Shown: piece after piece, positions 32,400-44,372 of the stretch
Layout of the letters: each line of letters starts with the position of its first letter
How positions within the stretch are numbered: the stretch's first letter is position 1
NCBI GenBank assembly: GCA_951640195.1
Contig: OX621171.1
Coordinates: forward strand, 992,001-1,056,000
Source of the DNA: Porpolomopsis calyptriformis
Lineage: Eukaryota; Basidiomycota; Agaricomycetes; Agaricales; Hygrophoraceae
Reading direction: 5' to 3'
DNA length: 64,000 bases
Program-made: the position numbers and the translations under genes
Notes under the pieces: generated by a model
What the model saw: only the letters and a program-made list of their open reading frames with translations
Told to the model about the DNA's origin: nothing
Databases searched by the model: none

Positions 32400-32539
32400 T
32401 CCTCCCCCTTCGGCTTAACTGCCGGGGTAAGTTAAGCCTGATAGCCAGGCAGAATACACATAAAACAGTCTATAAACTACATAGAAAGAACTAAGAGAAA
32501 TAGAAAATAAATGCTGTAGTAAAACAACTGCAGCGACGA

Positions 32540-34825
32540 CTACATTCGTCTGTAGTCCATCGGGACGTCAGGTATCTCTGACGTACTATCAATACATTCC
32601 TGAAGCGAAGCTGGCTCAGGTTTGGGGATCAGCGAGCCAAGTGAGACTTGCTCGCTATCGCTGCCTGGCGGCGCAGCGCTGTCTTGTGAATCATGCCGTG
32701 AATGGCGTCGCGACGTGTGGGACAAGTCCCAGCCATGGGGTGGTCCACGCTCAGTGAGTGTGTATGTGATTTGTCCACGCCGAGTGAATGAGTTAGACGC
32801 ATCAAATGCATCTTGGGTGATCAGGCCTGCGGATGGGGTGACAGACTCATCATTAGATGAGATACGAGACTGGGGATGTCAGCGAGGATGTCCATCCGGG
32901 AACCATGTGTCATTTCCGTCACGAAGTGACGAAGGAACGCCATTCCTTGCCAGTGTAGTACGTACAGACTCTCTGTACGTCTCGAGGGAGGATAAGTCTG
33001 AGACATTACCCTGGAGGGTGTCCTCGAGCCATTGGAAGGCATAGACAAAGGCGTCGTCCACCTGTTCAAACGTAATGCCTTGTCTGGCGAAGAACGGAAC
33101 GAGGGATTGTTCTGTGACATTGGATAATCCAGAGTACCGGGCTGGTTCTCTGGTGGGTTCCACAATGGACAGGTTTGATCCCGTCACAAGTGAGCGATAG
33201 CGGCCGGGCATTCCAAACAGGAGGGCTGCCGCTCTGATGTATTGCAACCGTATCTGGTTGGCGTCTGTTGATGATCCGGCAGGAGCACGGGTCTTAGGTG
33301 ACTTTGGTTTGTGTTGACTAACCAAAAGCATCCCACGGAGGCTTCACAGCGAAATGCTGCCATCTCGTTCTAAGCGCACTCCAGGGTGCGCGGCACGGCA
33401 GTTTATGTAGAACCAACGAGCCCACTCTTCCAGGGAACTCATGGCGGTTGGCTGAGACGGGTTAATCCGTCCAGGCACAGAAGAAGTTGGCACCTGTACA
33501 GGTGCATCAGTGGAATCACCTGAAGCCCAGGCGGGAACTCTCCAATGGATTAACGAGACGCGTTGAGCATCCGTTCTGCTCTCTCGAGGAGTCGCCTGCG
33601 CTGTCGTGACAAACGATCACGCGAGTTCGAGAGCCTCGTTATTACCCGATTCTTGGGCTTGAATGAATAGAGCGCGCCATTGGCGCGCGTTGACTGGGTA
33701 TCCGCGGTCATCCGCAGATCGAGTTCCACGCAGAGGAGGTAGTCCCATCACTTCGTTTCGTCGCGCTGCTTCAGCGCTTGCGCCAACCCGGATGGTCTGG
33801 TCAATGGGTGAGTAGTGGGCCCCAGCAGGGATGCTGGGCCAAGCAGTAATGGTCGAGCGCTTCTTGCGCCATTTGATCATCTCGCCACTAGGGCCAGATT
33901 GATTATTCACTCCTGGATCTGGGAGGTTTGGGAACTCGACATACGAGGTGGGTTGAAGGTGAGCCTTCAGTTCCTCATTCTCTCGAATGATTTGAGGGAA
34001 GCGTCTCTTGATGTACGCGTTATCCTCCTTGTCGAGGTCTCCGAACATCGGGCCACAGCCCGCCAACTCATCGTCCAAGTACAGATCGAAATGTTCCATA
34101 TCAGCTCTTCGTCGAGCCTCCTTGTCTGTTTCTTTTTCCTTGCCCTTGTCTTGGGCAGAGGGGTTCTTGGTCACAGGGCTGGCCGCCCTTGTGTATTCTG
34201 ACGATCGTGAATGCGATCCCTCAGTATGGGAGCGCTTGCGCTTTCCTAGCGATTCGGCCTCGCTAGTGTCATTAGACTTGTTCAGCTTGGCTATAAGCTG
34301 ATTGGCTTTATAAAGCTCATCTTGAGTTTGTTCATAACGAGCGCGATAGTAATCACCATCGTCTTGAGCCTTCTCGAGTGAGATGGTTAGGTTTCGGATC
34401 TCTGCTACGAGTTCCTCTTGATGTGCCTTGCAGCAGTCATTGAATGCCTCTTTCAACGAGGCGTCTTGGTACACGCTGTCTTCAACGACATGCATTACAT
34501 AGTCTTTGCAGACTTTACACCTCTGGTGACTGGAGTGTATCGCGACGTTGATGGTGCTGTTACACACCCATGTTTTCAGGGGTAACTCTGACGAGTTACT
34601 TGTGTTTTGTCGAGAGCGGTGCTCTCTCTCCCCTTCAGAAGAGGGCCCACGCCGTGTCTGGCGCGGGGGTCTGATGACTTCGTCGGGACCAGCCATTAGC
34701 TGATCCCCGTCGTCTCCCACCGTTTCCAGTGGTCTCGGGTCTATGGGGTGGGGGCTTGCTCTTACGCTTGTGGGCGTGCTATTTTCATTCGACATTGTCA
34801 TATGGGGTAGAAATTTTTCTACCAT
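32540..34825 (-). pseudogene. Post-pol ORF3 of element C (762 codons, coiled coil and Cys/His cluster)
   Basis: 34825 to the TAG at 32540 is a single frame of 762 codons broken by just three TGA codons (at about 33617, 33350 and 32879), each best read as an original CGA. Features: Ser/Pro/Arg-rich N-terminus (second start MSNENSTPTSV); a Cys/His cluster CNSTINVAIHSSHQRCKVC (CCKAH follows 40 residues later); a coiled coil LVAEIRNLTISLEKAQ, YYRARYEQTQDELYKANQLI; a Lys/Arg nuclear-signal-like GKRKRSH; a central acidic region; and a C-terminal half with EEWARWFYINCRAAHPGVRL, IRAAALLFGMPGRYRSLV and FEQVDDAFVYAFQWLEDTL. No known domain. Larger than any usual accessory ORF of Ty3 elements. It lies where A and B have their smaller coiled-coil ORF3. 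Confidence 0.7.
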
Positions 34826-35040
34826 TGTTTTTTGTTTGTCATGCTTTTATACAAGTCACGCTTAGACTTGTGGCATCATTTTGGTGCCTCTAATTACCCC
34901 AATTGGGGTGAGTCTGCCACTGGACCAGGTATGTCTGGTCCATTGATTGCCGATTAAGGCAATTATCGGTCGCGCTCAGTTTAGCGCGCATATGAGGTGT
35001 GCTTGTCGGCACGCCTCAAGGCTCTGAGTGCGGTCGGCAT

Positions 35041-38000
35041 TCAGTGCCTCTTAACTGGCCATCTCGGCAGTTGAAGAGGGGTATCTACACCCATTAGGGT
35101 TAGATATTTATCTAGAGCACTAAGCTCTTTACACGATGAGATGGGCTCCCAAGTCATGTCTCTGAGGTTCCAACGAACCTCCAACTCGAGTTTTCAGTCG
35201 TCCCACCTATGGCCGACTATTTCGTCAACTAACCATTCGGTTTGAAGTGGTTCACCGAAGTTGTAAGCATCTACTGACGCTCGGTTAGGGAATAACGCAT
35301 CATCATTCGGATGGTGTGGATGCAGCAAATTTACGTGAAAGCACGGATGAATCTGTCACTTAGCGAGCTCGTCGGGGAGTTCCAACTCATAGTTGGATTC
35401 ATTTGGAAAGGCCCGTACTACTTTGTACGGCCCAACGAACCTTGGCAGTAGTTTCCCTGCTCTACCTTGCGGTAGTTTAAGGTTCTTAGTCGATAGGTAC
35501 ACGAAGTCGTTTACTTTAATCGACAGTTCTTCCCTTCTACGCTGATTAGCGTAGTGTCTTTGAAATACGCGATGCGCAATGATCGCGTTGTGAGCAGCTG
35601 CCAGATTCTGCAGCACTTGTTGAGCAAATGCTTGGACACCTGGCGGTGTCTCAGCAGTATTTTCTACCTACTTAATCATAGCGGGCATATATGCTCCGTT
35701 CAGCTCAAATGGGGCGAAGCCTGTAGCTTCACTAATACTCACGTTAATCGCGAATTCGGTCATCGGGATCTTTGCGATCCAGTCTCGTTGATCTGAGCTT
35801 ACGGTTGCTCGGAGGATTTGACCTATTGAACGATTAGCTCATTCAGTCACGCCATCCGTCTGAGGATGGAAAGATGTAGACATCAATAGTTTAGCTCCTA
35901 AGAGCCTGTGAAGTTCGCTCCACCATTTGGAGGTAAATTTTGAGTCTCTGTCTGAGACTATACTTTCGGGAAGGCCGTGAAGCCTTACTACTTCTTTTAA
36001 GTAGATCCACGAAAGCTCTGACACTTTCATTTTAGTATTCACCGGAATTAGGTGGATCATTGATGTCATTCAACAAATGACTACCCAAAGGTAATTGTAC
36101 CCGTCAATTTCAGGAAACAGACCAATAAAGTCCATTCCTATTGATTGCCATGGTTTCGTGGGTATGGGTAATGAATGCAACAGTCCTGTCGGGTGCTGCA
36201 TATCGTCTTTCGACGTTTGACAAGTCTGACACGACTTGCAGAATTGTTTAACGTGGCTAAATATCTTAGGCCACCAGTACCATCGTCTTACGTAGTCGGT
36301 GGTACGTTGCGGACCAAAATGGCCCACAATTGAGTGTGCTTGATCAATTATCAGGCCGAAGATTGATTCTTGCCCCATCTTTGCAGATGGGATACATAGT
36401 ACTTCCTCTCCCCCCAAATTCTTGGACCAAATCAGGCCTTCACGGACAGTGAACACCTTATGGTGATCAGGGTTCTCGAGAACCTTGCTGAATAATGCGT
36501 CAGATATGTATCCTCTGCGAATCGCTACTGTCAGTGATTCATCACGCTCTATACGAGCACGCAAGTTCTCTCCCCGTTTACGGGATTGGAATATTGTTGG
36601 ATCGTCCGGGGACAATCTCAATTTTTTCATTGGTTCCATTTCTGGAATCGGAACTAGCGTGAGCACTGCCGCTTGCGCATCTCTATCTTCTTCTCTTTCG
36701 AGAAGACGATTACTTCAGTGTCGTTGAATGTCTTCGATGACCTGGATAGCCTTCATTTCGATGGCTCCAGTATTAATTTCATTTAGATGATCCCAAGGGA
36801 GATCATCCTTTTCTGGGTCTAGACGTATATCTACGTCTACGTATTCGCTCATAGGATGAGCGTCATACCATGTATCACTTTCATAATAATGTGATAATGC
36901 ATCGGCAACTTTATTCAGTTGCCCTTTGACGTATGTTATGTCAAAGTCAAATCTTGACAGGTATTCCATCCAACGGGCTTGTCGGCTAGACAGGCGTCTT
37001 TGCGTCTTGAAGAACTCAAGAGCTTGATGGTCGGTCACAACGTGAACCTGATATCCTATCAATTTGTCCTCCCATTTAAGGAGGGCTTCGAGTATCGCGA
37101 TTGTTTCATGCTCGAACGTTCGGTAATTCCATTGAGCATCCGTGAACTTTCGCAACATAAATCCTGCTGGTCTGCAGGTTTGCCAGGTAGGACCTTGTCC
37201 GTACATTGCGCTGACACCATGTATTGAGGCGTCGCAGATGACCCATATGGGTTCATCTTTCTTGTGACGTATCAGCACTAGTATAGGTGTCGAGCAGCAT
37301 ATCTGCTTTATCGTGGATTGGTCTCCACGCGAACGGTTGCCCGTTTGCTGTCATGGCTGCTAACGGCCCTGTATAACTTGAGATATCTGGCATGAAATGC
37401 GCCAGATATTGCATGAGTCCTATAAATTTCTGGACATCGTTGTAATTGCGCAGCTGTTGCCAATCGCGTATTCTCGCCATTTTGTCGGTGTCTGCGTGTA
37501 GCCCTTTGTCGTCTATCTTATGACCTAGACAGTCGATCACATTGGTGTACAGTTCGCACTTCTCCTCTTGGAGGTAGAACTTGTATTCTCGTAGTTTACC
37601 AAACATGAGACCCAAGTGTTTTTCGTGCTCCGAGACGGAAGCACTATAGACGAATAGATCGTCGAGATAGGCATGCATGAATATGCCGATAAAGTCTCGA
37701 AAGATCATTGTCATTACCCGCTGAAACATAGCGGGTGCGTTGCAGTCTCCTATCTGCATTGTATGGCTCACGTATGTGCCATATATTGTTGCAAATGCGC
37801 TTTTATGCACGTCTTCAGGTACTGTCCATACCTGCTCATAAGCATCTGATAGGTTGATTTTTGACCTTATTGTTCCGCCGGCCACATCATATCTGATCTG
37901 GTCTTGGTCAGGAAAGGGTGTAACATCCTTCAAAGTATTGTCGTTGCGTTTACGACAATCAATTGGCGTCCGTAGAGTGCCATTCTTCTTTGGAATGCAC

Positions 38001-38479
38001 AGCATCAGAGCTGCTTGATCAGTTTGCACTGATTCCCACCATCCAGCGCGTGTGTACTGCGCGATCTTCGCCATAAGCTGAGGCTTTAGCGAGTCCAGAC
38101 ATCTCAGAAGGTAATAATTGTACTTCTTATCTTCGTCGATAAGAGGTATGTGGTGATTGACACCACGTACCGGAGGTAATTCCTCGGGTACTCCGTGCAT
38201 GATATCTTGGCATGCTTCGATCCATTTGGCTCAAAGGTGAGGTCTGTCCTCGTTTGTTAGGGACGTTTCGGTCCTTTCGTTTGGTTGAACAATTTGAGCT
38301 ACACTCAGTAGCATCTTTTCATTAGACCCAGTAGGGGTACTCTCTTTTATTTTCTTTGTGTTCGCGTCTGAACACCTTTTTCTTGAAAACTCCTCGACAA
38401 ACTCTTTTGGTTTGTCTGTTTCTATGACATCCTGTCTGGATGTCTTCCCTGCAGAACCTTTCGGTTCTGCGTCTGCTAG
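35041..38479 (-). pseudogene. pol of element C (RT-RNaseH-IN-chromodomain)
   Basis: RT in the 38200-37253 block: LMLCIPKKNGTLRTPIDCRK, KINLSDAYEQV, and active site YLDD at about 37660. A one-base frame change at about 37260 leads into RNase H (VICDASIHGVSA, FEHETIAILEAL, VVTDHQALEFF). Integrase: zinc finger HSIVGHFGPQRT, SCQTCQTSK; core GMDFIG, VSDRDSKFTSKW and TDGVTE, so D, D and E are present. The C-terminal domain has KLLPRFVGPYKVVRAFP, then VDEIVGHRWDD, TGA, KLELEVRWNLRDMTWEPIS, a chromodomain. Ends TGA at 35041. Stops at about 38480, 38214, 36070, 35838 and 35190 are TGA. Catalytic residues look complete, so decay is recent and mainly through stops. Confidence 0.85.
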
Positions 38480-41400
38480 TCATTCAGCAGACCTTTGTTC
38501 AGTTCGCCACAGCGATTGTCTGCACACGATTTCATCATTTCCCTCCCCTTCAGTTAGAGCGGGAGCAGCTACCCTGCGGACCATTATTTGGTTCGCGCTA
38601 GGCTCTAGCGTAATTTCAAATTCACGCATGAATCCGATGCCAATTATAGCATTGAATCTGTCGATATTTACAATATCGAAATAGTATTTCTTAGCGATAC
38701 TTTTGTATCGCACGGGACAGTAAGTACCGTAGTTAATCCGCGATCTGCTACCGCAGCATCCTAGTTGGATCGGAACAGGGTCCTTCAACTGATATATCTT
38801 CAAATTTGCGACTCTCGCAAATTCTGGGCTAATGGCATCAGAAGTGCTGCCTGTATCAAACATTACAACGGCTACGAGGCCATTTAATTCCATGCGAGCC
38901 ACTAAAGGCCTTACTTTCGTGCTCAGTTTCACTGGGCAGTCCTGCTGTCTGCTGGACTTACGAATCCATGGTTTGGGTTGAGTGTCCTCTTTGAACACTT
39001 GTTCGTCATTTATAGATGCTATCAATTCACAAGTATGGTTACTCATTTCTCGGATTGAACGTATCTGTTCATTGACGATGTTATTGTCGTCTTCCTCTTG
39101 TGAGTACTCCTCATACTCATCATATTCTTGGAGGTGATACTCTTCACCTTGTGATGTATACTGCGATCCTTGTAAAGGATCGTCCTCTTCTTCCTCAACT
39201 ACGATTCTGTAGTTGTGGTGAGGCTCATCTGCCTCTTGGTCGTTCTCGTCGATAGCATCTTCTGCTACCGTTTTGAATGCATCCTCCCCTTCTTGGATTG
39301 CTGCCATTCGAGGTTTCCCAAAATTGGGACATTTCAGATCGGTCACATAATGGCCAAATTTGCCACATGCGTAGCATTTCACACCAGACGATCCCGTCTG
39401 GTTCCTATTATGTGCCAGCGCCTGTGGCGTCGGTTTACTTCCAGAACTGCTAGGTCTATTTGGCGGTAGTCTGTAAGGCTGACGGTTGTCAGTCGGTCTA
39501 TACAGTCGGTATGGACCTCTTTTGTTAGTGTACTTATTGTACACTGGCTTCAAGTACGACGGTGTCTCTTTATTCGTCATCTGATTTGTTGGCGGCTGCA
39601 TATTCGCGGTTGCTTTCGGCTGACTGGTTATTCCAGATGTCGCCTTGCATCGCTCATCGTAGCGATGCTTTATTCGAATGCTCTCTTCGACACGTCGAGC
39701 AACTTTGAGGATCGTCTCAAGTGACGAGGTTTCGGCGGTAACGCCTTTCTGGACAACTGCGTCGGTTATCCTTGCAGGTAGACCCAATAGCAATTGGGTT
39801 TTAAATGTATACGAGTCAGGCTTGTGTATCATATGACCTGCGTACCTCTCAAGGTCGTAGAAGAATCCTGAGACACCACCTTCTGTGGTGTACTTTCTCG
39901 AATAGAATTTCGTCGTAGCATCCTGTATGGATGCCTCATGAATGAACCGGTCGTACAATCCAGTGATGACCTCTTTAAATGTCCATCGGCGTTTCTGCCT
40001 AGACACGCTGTCGACATTGTCGTTGAACCATTGTCTTGCTTTGTCCGCAAGATAAATAGCTGTTAAAGCGATACGCTCTGGCTCAGCATTGGGTCCAGCG
40101 TAGTTGGACAATTTCAACCATCTCAAGAATGATTGAAGCCACCCATCGAATTTCTCGATGTCCTCCTCACCGCTATACTCTTTTGGAGTAGGCAGTTTAG
40201 GAGATGAGGTTCGGAGACCAGATAGGTTTCCTTTCAGTGGTTTGCCCACTTGTTCATTAATTAATTTATGATATTTACAATGAATATCTCTGAGGTAATC
40301 AGAGCGTCGATCTTTCCCCTCATATCTATGAGGTTTATGGCTATGACTTCTGTGTCATATTGTTGTTTTTGACGTCTGTTTAGACGTTCTCCTACTACTA
40401 TGTCCGGTAGCGTCGGATGGTCAATTCCTCGACTGGTCACTTCCAGTGTCCGTCGTTTCACTACGATCGGACTCATCATCAGAAGACGATCCTTGATCTG
40501 GGTCATCTGAATCACCGTCATCTGACTAGTGATACCGCCTTCTATCTGATGGCAGCCTGCGGTCTCATTTGGACTGCTCATTTTGTCCTTCTGCCCATAA
40601 ATCTATGGTTTCTCCAGAAGCGTCGAAGGCGATGCCTTGATCGTCCAGGCTGGATCTTCCGGTTTCATGGATGTCGCCATTTCTCAACCTTTGGATGGCC
40701 ACTCTATCCTTGAGTGTGAAAGTTACCGGTCTCAAGGCCACTTCGTTTTCTTGTTCGAACGATCTGTTCTGGTCATTCCTTTTCTTACTTCCATGTCGAT
40801 GTTTATCGACTCGATCAGCCGCGGCTCGCCGTCTCTGATAGACGGAACTCGCCTCATCTTCTTGTCAAGGACGGCGAAGCTCAGCTTCCGCTTGTTGCAG
40901 AAGTTCATCTTCCTCGTCCCTATCTGGACGAATGGTTGTATCCATCTTATTTCGATGGGTGTTGTCGCTATTCTTATGCACCATAACCTTGTTAAGGTCG
41001 TTGGCTAGCCTCATGAATTCATCACGACTAATTCCACCCGTTCTCGTCTGAACGAGTGCATTGACCCTATCAACTATGTCGGAGAGCATCTCACTCAGTG
41101 CCTCGCGGTTCTGCGGGCGCTTTTCTTTTCATCTCTTAGTATGTGTCACAGTCGACATCTGACTGGGTGTGGGCGACAGGTCTCATCGCTCATATTGATC
41201 ATCTATTTCATCGCGCTGTAATAGATTTAACATTTGATGAACGTATTCTTGTTCATTCAGGTTTTGTGACGAGGAAGGGACTCCTGTCCTCGTTTGACCC
41301 TCATTGAGGGTGTGTATTAACGTATCGAGCGTGGGGTCGATTGTCATACTTACACGCCGACTTGTCATCGGCGACGACTCCTCTCTTTCCGTAAGTTGGG

Positions 41401-41626
41401 AACTGCCATCATCTAAGTTGGCATGATGTCTTCGTTCACTCTGGGGTGAATTTACAGCCGATGCTGGCCGTCTTTGAGTGTCACTGAGGTCGTGACGTGG
41501 CACGCCAGAATCAGCAACGGCGCTCGTCTGCGCCATTCCCAGGTCGTCATTGTCAGGCGGTTTGCCTTGTGAGTTGCATGCCGTTGAGGCCCGCGTGATT
41601 CGAGTCTTCGTGTGGGTCTTCGTCAT
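38480..41626 (-). pseudogene. gag and protease of element C (about 1050 codons)
   Basis: The frame beginning at MTKTHTKTRITRAS (41626) stays in phase through 41183, 41089-40865 and 40249-38480, interrupted by a few stops. An N-terminal Ser/Arg/Glu-rich region with coiled-coil potential precedes the capsid domain (about 40200-39700: EYSGEEDIEKFDGWLQSFLR, ARQWFNDNV, LYDRFIHEASIQDA). A zinc knuckle (about 39385-39331) reads CYACGKFGHYVTDLKC, a CX2CX4HX5C variant. The protease (about 38900-38600) has VVMFDTGSTSDAIS with the catalytic DTG, and RFNAIIGIGFM. Gag and protease share a frame with RT, so a single polyprotein is likely. Unusually long for Ty3-type Gag because of the 480-residue leader. 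Confidence 0.75.
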
Positions 41627-41717
41627 TGATGGAGGCCGTGTTGTCGACAGGGAAGCTTTTTCAGTCAAAGTTGATTTACACAGATATTCCACAATTTCTT
41701 GTGGATGTGCAAAAAAG

Positions 41718-41912
41718 TGTAAGGAGTGGGGATAAGTTATCACACTTTTCTCAATACCAGGATATGCACAGAACCAATGTATTGGGGCAATCTAGTATAA
41801 GCGGGAGTGGGATGTAAACTTATTGTTTACCTAAGCATAACCGGTACTTAAGGTATCCGGTACAAATACATACAAACACAGCACGGTGGCTGTATGTAAC
41901 ATATCTGTTACA
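41718..41912 (-). repeat. 5' LTR of element C (195 bp)
   Basis: Full-length match to 32205-32399. Downstream on the minus strand the sequence is CTTTTTTGCACATCCAC. It matches neither a tRNA 3' end (no TGG) nor the LTR interior, so the priming mode of C is unresolved. Confidence 0.93.
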
Positions 41913-44274
41913 GGTGGCCAGCGTGGGGGTAGGTGTGGGACAGTTGTATAATGTCTGTGCGCAAAGATACTTCCTCCGGCACCACTATTCGACCTTCAAC
42001 ATTGTGTACAAGCCCATCAGCTTGGGTCCAAGCGAGTGAGGCATCCTCGAGTTTATCCTGGATCTTCTGTGGGAGTGGGATTTTGAAGCGTAATCTAGAA
42101 AGAAGACTTGAATTTGACAACTTGACAATTGAATTAATCCATCGGTCGCGCGCTATCAGAACTTCATTCTCCACGTCGGCTTTGACGTTGGGTAAATAAT
42201 CAGGGCGTCTGGACAGACCGTCGGCCTTGTTCTTCCTACCTGGAACATACTCAATTTTGAACCCAAATCTAGACAGATACTCAGACCAACGAGTTTGGCA
42301 ATTCGACAAGCGAAGATTCTTGGAGAAATATTGTAAAGCCAAACTGTCTGTCCTGATTAGAATATCATGTCTCACTCCTTCAAGGAGGTGGCGCCATTGT
42401 TTGAAAGAGTCAATGATCGCCAGGAGCTCTAGATCATGAGTGGGGTAGTTCTTTTCGGCAGGGGAAGTAGATCTTGAATGGTAGCCAATAGGTTTCCAGT
42501 GTCCATCGTGAAGCTGAGAGAGTATTCCTGCGATCCCAATGATAGAGGCATCAGTTTCCAGGCAATAAGGGAGATTGCGATCAGGAATATGAAGAACGGG
42601 CGCATTTGTTAAGAGGGACTTGATGTTGTCAAAGGCTTCTTGTCTCCGAGGAGTCCATTCCCACACAGTTTCATTGTGCAAGAGTTCATAGAGAGGGGTA
42701 GCGACTTTGGAAAAATCTTTAATATACCTTCGCCAAAAGTTTGCACTGCCTAAGAAGGATTGGAGTTGTTTCACCGTTTCTGGAACAGGCCAAGACATGA
42801 TAGCGTCGACCTTCTTTGGATTAGTGGTGATTCATCCTTTGGATAGGACGACTCCAAGATAAATGACTTCTTCCTTCTCGAACTGGCATTTGACGGGTTT
42901 ACATGAGAGTCCGTGTTTCTTCATGACGTCCAGGGTTTTGAAGGTCCAGTATCGCAATTCTTGTAAATTGTCTCCACAAACAAGCACGTCATCAATATAA
43001 ATGAAAACATTTCCAGAGTCTAGGACTTCTTTGAATCTTGTGTCGATCATCTGTTGAAAGGTGGCTGGAGAGTTACGCAAACCAAAGAACATAACGGTGG
43101 GTTCGAAGGCGCCTGCTTCAGTGATAAAAGCGGCTTTCCATTCATCACCTTCCTTGATCCTGACGTTATTGAATCCCCATCGGATATCCATGACCATAAA
43201 CAGAGATGCTGTCAAAAGCTTTGGTCGTTGGAGGATTTGGTGAAGTAGAGGGAGGGGATAGTGGTCAGGGATCGTGTGTTCGTTAAGGTAGCGGTAATCT
43301 TCGATAGGGCATAAGCCAGCGTTCTTACCTTTAGCATTTACTTCTTCGGCTTTCTTTCCAAAGAAGAATGGAGAGACTTGTTTCAACTTGGAAGTTCGTA
43401 TTCGTCCAGTAGATAAGTTTTCATCAATGAACTTGTGTAAGTGATCCATCTCAAGAGGGGACATTGCGTATTTCGTGCCTTTGACTGGTTTGAAGGTTTC
43501 GTCCAGTTCTATGGCGTGGTCGAATTCCGAATGCGGTGGAAGGCGGTCGAAGGATTCTTTGGCAAAGACACTAGAATAGTCTTTCCAGTATACCTCCGGT
43601 ACAAACTTTCGCATATCTTCTTCCACCGTGCTGGCTCGGGATTCATCCAACTTCGATACGCGTCGATTCATGGCCAGCATGACCGATTCCATTCCTGGTG
43701 ACTCTGCATCGTTCACTATCCATCGTGGCAGAGGGAAATCTTTGCTATCCAGAGCCAGTGTTGCCTCTTTCCAATCAATGTTGGGGTTGTGCTTTTTGAG
43801 CCATGGGAAGCCGAGGATAATATCTGTCTTAGATCCGAGATCGGTCACTTCCAATCGGATCTGTTCATTGTGTCCTCCAGGAGCCTCTAACCAAATATCA
43901 ATATCGTTCTCGATGGGTCCACCTCGGTTTTCAGATCCATTGGCATTCCATACAGGGATTGGGGTTTCCAATTGTGTTAGAGTAAAGTTGTGGTGAATTG
44001 CGAAGGATTCGTCCACGAAATTTCCAGAGGCTCCACTATCAACCAGAGCAGTGGCCGGAACATGTCGACCAGTGTCGGTAGCTTCAGTCCAAATGTCCAA
44101 AATGAGTCCGAGATTGCCTTCTTCAAGAGTACCAAGAATTTGAAATAGATTGCATGGGGTGGTGGTACATTCTTGAGTAGATATGTCCATAATGGTAGGC
44201 AAAGCATCTGGACTCCCTAAAAACCCTGTTCTTTCAATTCCTTGATGAGCTGAGCTTTTCTCTCCTTCGGCCAA
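41913..44274 (-). pseudogene. pol of element B, 5' part (PR-RT-RNaseH, start of integrase)
   Basis: A frame of 480 codons from 44274, then a TGA at about 42830, then 42798 to the element C junction, all in phase. Protease: ATALVDSGASGNFVDESF (about 44055) with catalytic DSG, and LGFPWLKKHNPNIDW. RT: SPFFFGKKAEEVNAKG, MDIRWGFNNVRIKEGDEWK, and YIDD at about 42985. RNase H: LETDASIIGIAG, HDLELLAII and RTDSLALQYF keep the acidic residues. The end, SHTYPHAGH, is the first half of the integrase zinc finger, completed after element C. RT and protease look intact; the TGA replaces an Arg or Gln between SKG and ITTNPKKVDA. Confidence 0.87.
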
Positions 44275-44372
44275 TGATCGATCCCGCAGTTATCCACCAC
44301 TCGAATAGTTTCCTCCGTAGCAGCTGGGGAAACCACTTCGTCAATCCGTTCCGTCTCGACACCTCGTATGCT

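Larger units (their letters stand above)
32205..41912 (-). mobile_element. Ty3/gypsy LTR retrotransposon C with short LTRs and large ORF3, 9.7 kb, nested in B
   Basis: 195-bp LTRs (32205-32399 and 41718-41912), TGTAAG...GTTACA on the plus strand, target duplication GGTGG at 32200-32204 and 41913-41917. Minus-strand order: gag with zinc knuckle, DTG protease, RT, RNase H, integrase, chromodomain, a 762-codon ORF3, polypurine tract. RT and Gag are only distantly like those of A, B and D. Removing it rejoins the B integrase at PHAGHPGIEK. The LTRs differ at about six sites, so it is the youngest full element here. All large frames are still broken by TGA codons and one frameshift. Confidence 0.95.

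Noticed and set aside
41700..41745. Self-priming or tRNA primer site for element C
   Set aside because: The sequence after the 5' LTR (CTTTTTTGCACATCC) has no TGG start and no complementary block in the LTR, so I make no claim.
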